From assembly GCA_038217425.1 (NCBI GenBank), contig JBBQPM010000155.1, positions 1-16,431 of the forward strand: DNA of 16,431 bases, read 5' to 3'. How positions within the stretch are numbered: position 1 is the stretch's first letter; each line of letters starts with the position of its first letter. This document shows positions 13,706-16,431 of this stretch, piece by piece. Below the pieces are notes generated by a model. It made no database searches. It had not been told where the DNA came from and was given only the letters and a program-made list of their open reading frames with translations. The stretch comes from JAIEPT01 sp038217425 (GTDB lineage: Bacteria; Planctomycetota; Planctomycetia; Gemmatales; Gemmataceae). The translations under genes and the position numbers were made by a program.

Positions 13706-15241
13706 TCATGTCCGCCGCTCCCCTTGCTGCGCCAACTCGCAAAGCACCTGCACGATTCCGTCGACCGTCGCTTCCGTGGCTTCGCCCGCCACCGGGAAGC
13801 CGAGCCGTTTGATCTCCGCGCTGGTGATCGGGCTGATGCTGACCAGGCCCGGTTCGCCGCGCATCAGGCGGAGGCGGATGGCATCGTCGGCTTTCGTCAG
13901 CACCGCCTTGGCGATGTTGGAGCTGGTAAGCGTCAGGTAATCGATTTCGCCGCGACGCAGCAAATCCCACACTTCTTGGTCATCCGCGACGGCGTCCACC
14001 TGGCTGTAGACCGCGATCTGGACCACCTCGGCGTGAGCCTGCAACTTCTCGCGCAGCACATCTCGGCCACGGTCGGCACGGGCCAGGAGCACACGCTGCC
14101 CGGGCAGAATCGCCTCCTTGAGCGCCTGGGCCAAGTCTTCGGACTGGTAGCGCGTCGGCACCAATTCGGGATCGAGATGAAAGCTGCGCAAGGCATCCGC
14201 GGTCTTGGGCCCGATGGCGGCGAGGCTGACGTTGCCGAGCGCACGCAGGTCGCGGCCCAGGCTGCGCAGACGCTCGATGAACATGCGGACGCCGTTGGCG
14301 CTGGTGAAGACGAGCCAGTGAAAGTGCATCAGTTGAGCGATCGCATCGTCGACGGGGGACCAGTCAGCGGGCTCGCGGATTTCGACGGCGGGGAGTAGAT
14401 ACGGGACGGCGCCGAGCCCGATGAGGCGGTCGATGAAGTCGTTCGCCTGATGCCGGGGCCGGGTGACGAGGACGCGTTTGCCCAGTAGCGGAGCCCGCTC
14501 GAACCACGACAGACCGCCTCGCAGCGCGACGACGGCGCCCACCAACACGATCGCCGGCGGCACGAGACCTTCACGGCGCACGAGGTCGGTGAGTTCGCTC
14601 AGCGGCGCGGACACGGTCTGCTGTTCGCCGGTCGTCGCCCAGTGGATGACGGCTGCAGGGGTGGCGGGGTCTTTGCCGTTGGCGAGCAAGAGCGACGTGA
14701 TGCGTTCGAGCCGCGACAGCCCCATGTAGATGGCCAGGGTGCCGGGGAAGCGGGCGAGGGCGTGCCAGTCGAGGGTGGCGTCGGCCTTGCTGGGATTCTC
14801 GACGCCGGTGATGAAGGCAACGGCGCTGGAATGATCGCGATGGGTGAGCGGGATGCCGGCGAACGCGGCGGCGCCGAGGGCGCAGGTGACGCCGGGGATG
14901 ATCTCGAACGGGATGCCGGCTTCGTGCAGAACCTCCGCCTCTTCGCCGCCGCGGCCGAAGATAAATGGATCGCCCCCCTTGAGCCGGACGACGCGTTTGC
15001 CCGCGCGCGCCGCCTCGATCATTTTCTCATGAATCGGCTGATGGCGCTGGCGATGCGTGGGCGCCAGCTCGGTGATGCAGATCGCCTCCGCCTCGGGCCG
15101 GGCGTGACGCAGCAGCAGCTTGGGGACGAGCTTGTCGTAGAGGATGAGGTCGGCCTCGCGCAGACATTCTTGGCCGCGCAGGGTGAGCAGGCCCGGATGC
15201 CCCGGTCCTGCTCCCACCAGGGACACCAGTCCGACGCTCAT
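13706..15241 (-). CDS. cobA: Uroporphyrinogen-III C-methyltransferase / uroporphyrinogen-III synthase fusion
   Basis: A 511-aa two-domain enzyme of tetrapyrrole synthesis. Residues 1-250 are CobA/SUMT: the SAM-binding VGAGPGHPGLLTLRG (about 9-23), DLILYDKLV, RLKGGDPFIFGRGGEEAEVL (86-105), PGVTCALGAAAFAGIPLTHR (116-135) and the final PPAIVLVGAVV. Residues about 252-505 are HemD: GKRVLVTRPRHQANDFIDRL, LVFTSANGVRMFIERL, AAIGPKTADAL and LTLTSSNIAKAVL. The protein would close hydroxymethylbilane to uroporphyrinogen III and methylate it to precorrin-2, heading to siroheme or cobalamin. ATG 15241 overlaps the TGA of ispH by 4 bases (ATGA). The long open frame upstream of 15241 is a shadow of ispH. 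Confidence 0.93.
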   Translation of the reverse strand: MSVGLVSLVGAGPGHPGLLTLRGQECLREADLILYDKLVPKLLLRHARPEAEAICITELAPTHRQRHQPIHEKMIEAARAGKRVVRLKGGDPFIFGRGGEEAEVLHEAGIPFEIIPGVTCALGAAAFAGIPLTHRDHSSAVAFITGVENPSKADATLDWHALARFPGTLAIYMGLSRLERITSLLLANGKDPATPAAVIHWATTGEQQTVSAPLSELTDLVRREGLVPPAIVLVGAVVALRGGLSWFERAPLLGKRVLVTRPRHQANDFIDRLIGLGAVPYLLPAVEIREPADWSPVDDAIAQLMHFHWLVFTSANGVRMFIERLRSLGRDLRALGNVSLAAIGPKTADALRSFHLDPELVPTRYQSEDLAQALKEAILPGQRVLLARADRGRDVLREKLQAHAEVVQIAVYSQVDAVADDQEVWDLLRRGEIDYLTLTSSNIAKAVLTKADDAIRLRLMRGEPGLVSISPITSAEIKRLGFPVAGEATEATVDGIVQVLCELAQQGERRT

Positions 15242-16185
15242 GAACGGCCCGCGACGACCGGCAAGCTCCGCAGCTCGCGCGGCAAGGGAAAGTTGACATG
15301 CTCCTCGCGAATCGTTCGGCTCTCGACCTCGGCGCCGAAACGCTTCTGCAAATACGAGAGACATTCCTCGACCACGTCTTCCGGAGCGCTCGCCCCCGCC
15401 GTGATCAAAACCTGCTGCGCCTCTTCGAACCAACAGTCCTGGATCTCGCTCGCCGAATCGATCAGGTACGCTTTCTTCCCCATCGAACGCGCCAGCTCGG
15501 CGAGCCGCTGACTGTTGGAGCTGTTCTGACTGCCGAGCACGAGGACGACGTCGCAGATGGTCGCCAATTCCTTGACCGCCTCCTGGCGATTCTGCGTGGC
15601 GTAGCAAATATCGTCCTTCGAGGGACCGACGATGCCGGGAAATCGCCGCCTGAGTGCCCGGATAATCACCTCGGCGTCGTCGACGCTGAGCGTCGTCTGC
15701 GTCAGGAAGGCGACCTTGGCGTTCGCGGGGAGATCCAGCGCCTCGACCTCGGCTTCGTCCTGCACGAGAATGATATGGTGCGGCGCCTCGCCCAGGGTGC
15801 CGACGACTTCGTCGTGCCCTTCGTGCCCGATCAGTAAAATCGTGTAGCCTTCCTTGGCGAAGCGAATCGCTTCAAGGTGGACTTTGGTGACAAGCGGGCA
15901 GGTGGCGTCGATGGCGTGCAGATCGCGTTCGTCCGCGGCCTGGCGTATGGCGGGGGCGACGCCGTGCGCGCTGTACAGGACGTGGGCGCCGTTGGGGATT
16001 TCGTGCATGTGATCCACGAAGACGACGCCGCGCTTGCGGAAGCGTTCGACGACGTGGAGGTTGTGCACGATTTCGTGATAGACGTAGAGCGGTTGACCGA
16101 AGAGCTGCAGGGCTCGTTCGAGGCTATCGATGGCCATGTTGACGCCGGCACAGAACCCACGGGGGTTCGCCAAGATGATGCGCAT
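15238..16185 (-). CDS. ispH: 4-hydroxy-3-methylbut-2-enyl diphosphate reductase
   Basis: Last enzyme of the MEP pathway: converts HMBPP to IPP and DMAPP with a [4Fe-4S] cluster, in the cytosol. The three cluster cysteines are present: Cys12 (NPRGFCAGV), Cys96 (DATCPLV) and Cys194 (DDICYATQNR). The substrate residues are also present: HEIVHN at 37-42, SAHGV at 72-76, GHEGHDEV with Glu126, TQTTLS at 162-167, GSQNSSNSQRL at 218-228 and TAGASAPE. The 315-aa length is normal. ATG 16185 follows AGGAGGAG with good spacing. It overlaps cobA-hemD by 4 bases and so is translated with it. Intact; no lesion. Confidence 0.98.
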   Translation of the reverse strand: MRIILANPRGFCAGVNMAIDSLERALQLFGQPLYVYHEIVHNLHVVERFRKRGVVFVDHMHEIPNGAHVLYSAHGVAPAIRQAADERDLHAIDATCPLVTKVHLEAIRFAKEGYTILLIGHEGHDEVVGTLGEAPHHIILVQDEAEVEALDLPANAKVAFLTQTTLSVDDAEVIIRALRRRFPGIVGPSKDDICYATQNRQEAVKELATICDVVLVLGSQNSSNSQRLAELARSMGKKAYLIDSASEIQDCWFEEAQQVLITAGASAPEDVVEECLSYLQKRFGAEVESRTIREEHVNFPLPRELRSLPVVAGRS

Positions 16186-16261
16186 GAAACTCCTCCTGAT
16201 GGGGCTATCTTATGATGCAACCGCGAGGGTGCCAGCCGATTAACGCACAGGTACGGCCGCG

Positions 16262-16370
16262 CCCGCGCGTTTAGGCTGCTCGCGGGTAAAACGTGGTTCT
16301 TTCCGAGCCGGAAGCGTCAGCGTCGAAATTGGGAAAATCTTGGGATGAGCATACGGGTGCGAAAGAACCA
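16262..16370. repeat. Hairpin and distant 10-bp inverted repeat upstream of ispH
   Basis: CCCGCG (16262-16267) and CGCGGG (16281-16286) can form a stem with a 13-base loop. Further out, TGGTTCTTTC (16294-16303) and GAAAGAACCA (16361-16370) are perfect complements with a 57-base gap. This is upstream of ispH (minus). It may be a structured leader, a terminator of an upstream gene or the core of a small RNA; no T run follows either stem. Confidence 0.4.
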
Positions 16371-16431
16371 AGTGTTACACCCCCGCAGCCGAAAAGCGCG
16401 GGCCCGCCCGTACCAGTTGGGTAATACGCTG

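Noticed and set aside
15242..15607. Upstream extension of the cobA-hemD frame
   Set aside because: It lies wholly inside ispH in another frame, and the true start at 15241 begins the conserved SUMT N-terminus.
16375..16431. End of a minus-strand gene entering from the right edge
   Set aside because: Only 18 codons are visible before a TAA, too few to support a gene.

Overview
The window looks like a planctomycete chromosome segment (order-level guess: Pirellulales or Gemmatales). Reasons: several small proteins of planctomycete type (a DUF6933-like protein, short SEC-C proteins, coiled-coil orphans), a fused CobA-HemD, an RdgC-like protein, many starts with weak or no Shine-Dalgarno, and fairly high GC. 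The assignment rests on recognising families by eye, not on a search.

The window falls into two unlike parts that meet at a tRNA-Arg(TCT) gene at 10880-10953 (minus). The right part (about 10957-16431) is GC-rich and looks like intact core genome: a polytopic membrane protein (minus), a divergent RdgC-like protein (plus), then on the minus strand ispH followed by cobA-hemD, whose stop and start overlap by 4 bp.

The left part (about 1-10880) is lower in GC, carries accessory genes and is unusually decayed. It begins with a 42-codon stub of a cupin gene, then a nitric-oxide module: an intact quinol-dependent NO reductase (qNor, minus), a protoglobin frame in front of it with two in-frame stops, and a divergent Rrf2/NsrR-type regulator with one in-frame stop. 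Next come two small minus-strand genes (an unknown protein and a SUKH/SMI1-type protein), each followed by a copy of the same diverged repeat of about 120 bp. Then follows a long minus-strand operon of small proteins (55 aa, 71 aa, a coiled-coil gene broken by a TAG, 291 aa, 153 aa, a 170-aa DUF6933-like protein) ending in a frameshifted, truncated metallophosphoesterase-like gene. A SEC-C protein is divergent from this operon. A DUF2103-like gene (plus) and a lipoprotein gene overlapping a frameshifted partner (minus) complete the region. Next to the tRNA 3' end is a short cluster of direct repeats that could be integrase or attachment sites.

Taken together, the left part reads as a mobile or island-like region entered at the tRNA-Arg 3' end, with many genes decaying by nonsense, frameshift or truncation while qNor stays intact. 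The main open question is whether the four in-frame stops (TAA, TGA, TGA, TAG) are real mutations, assembly errors or, less likely, something functional.
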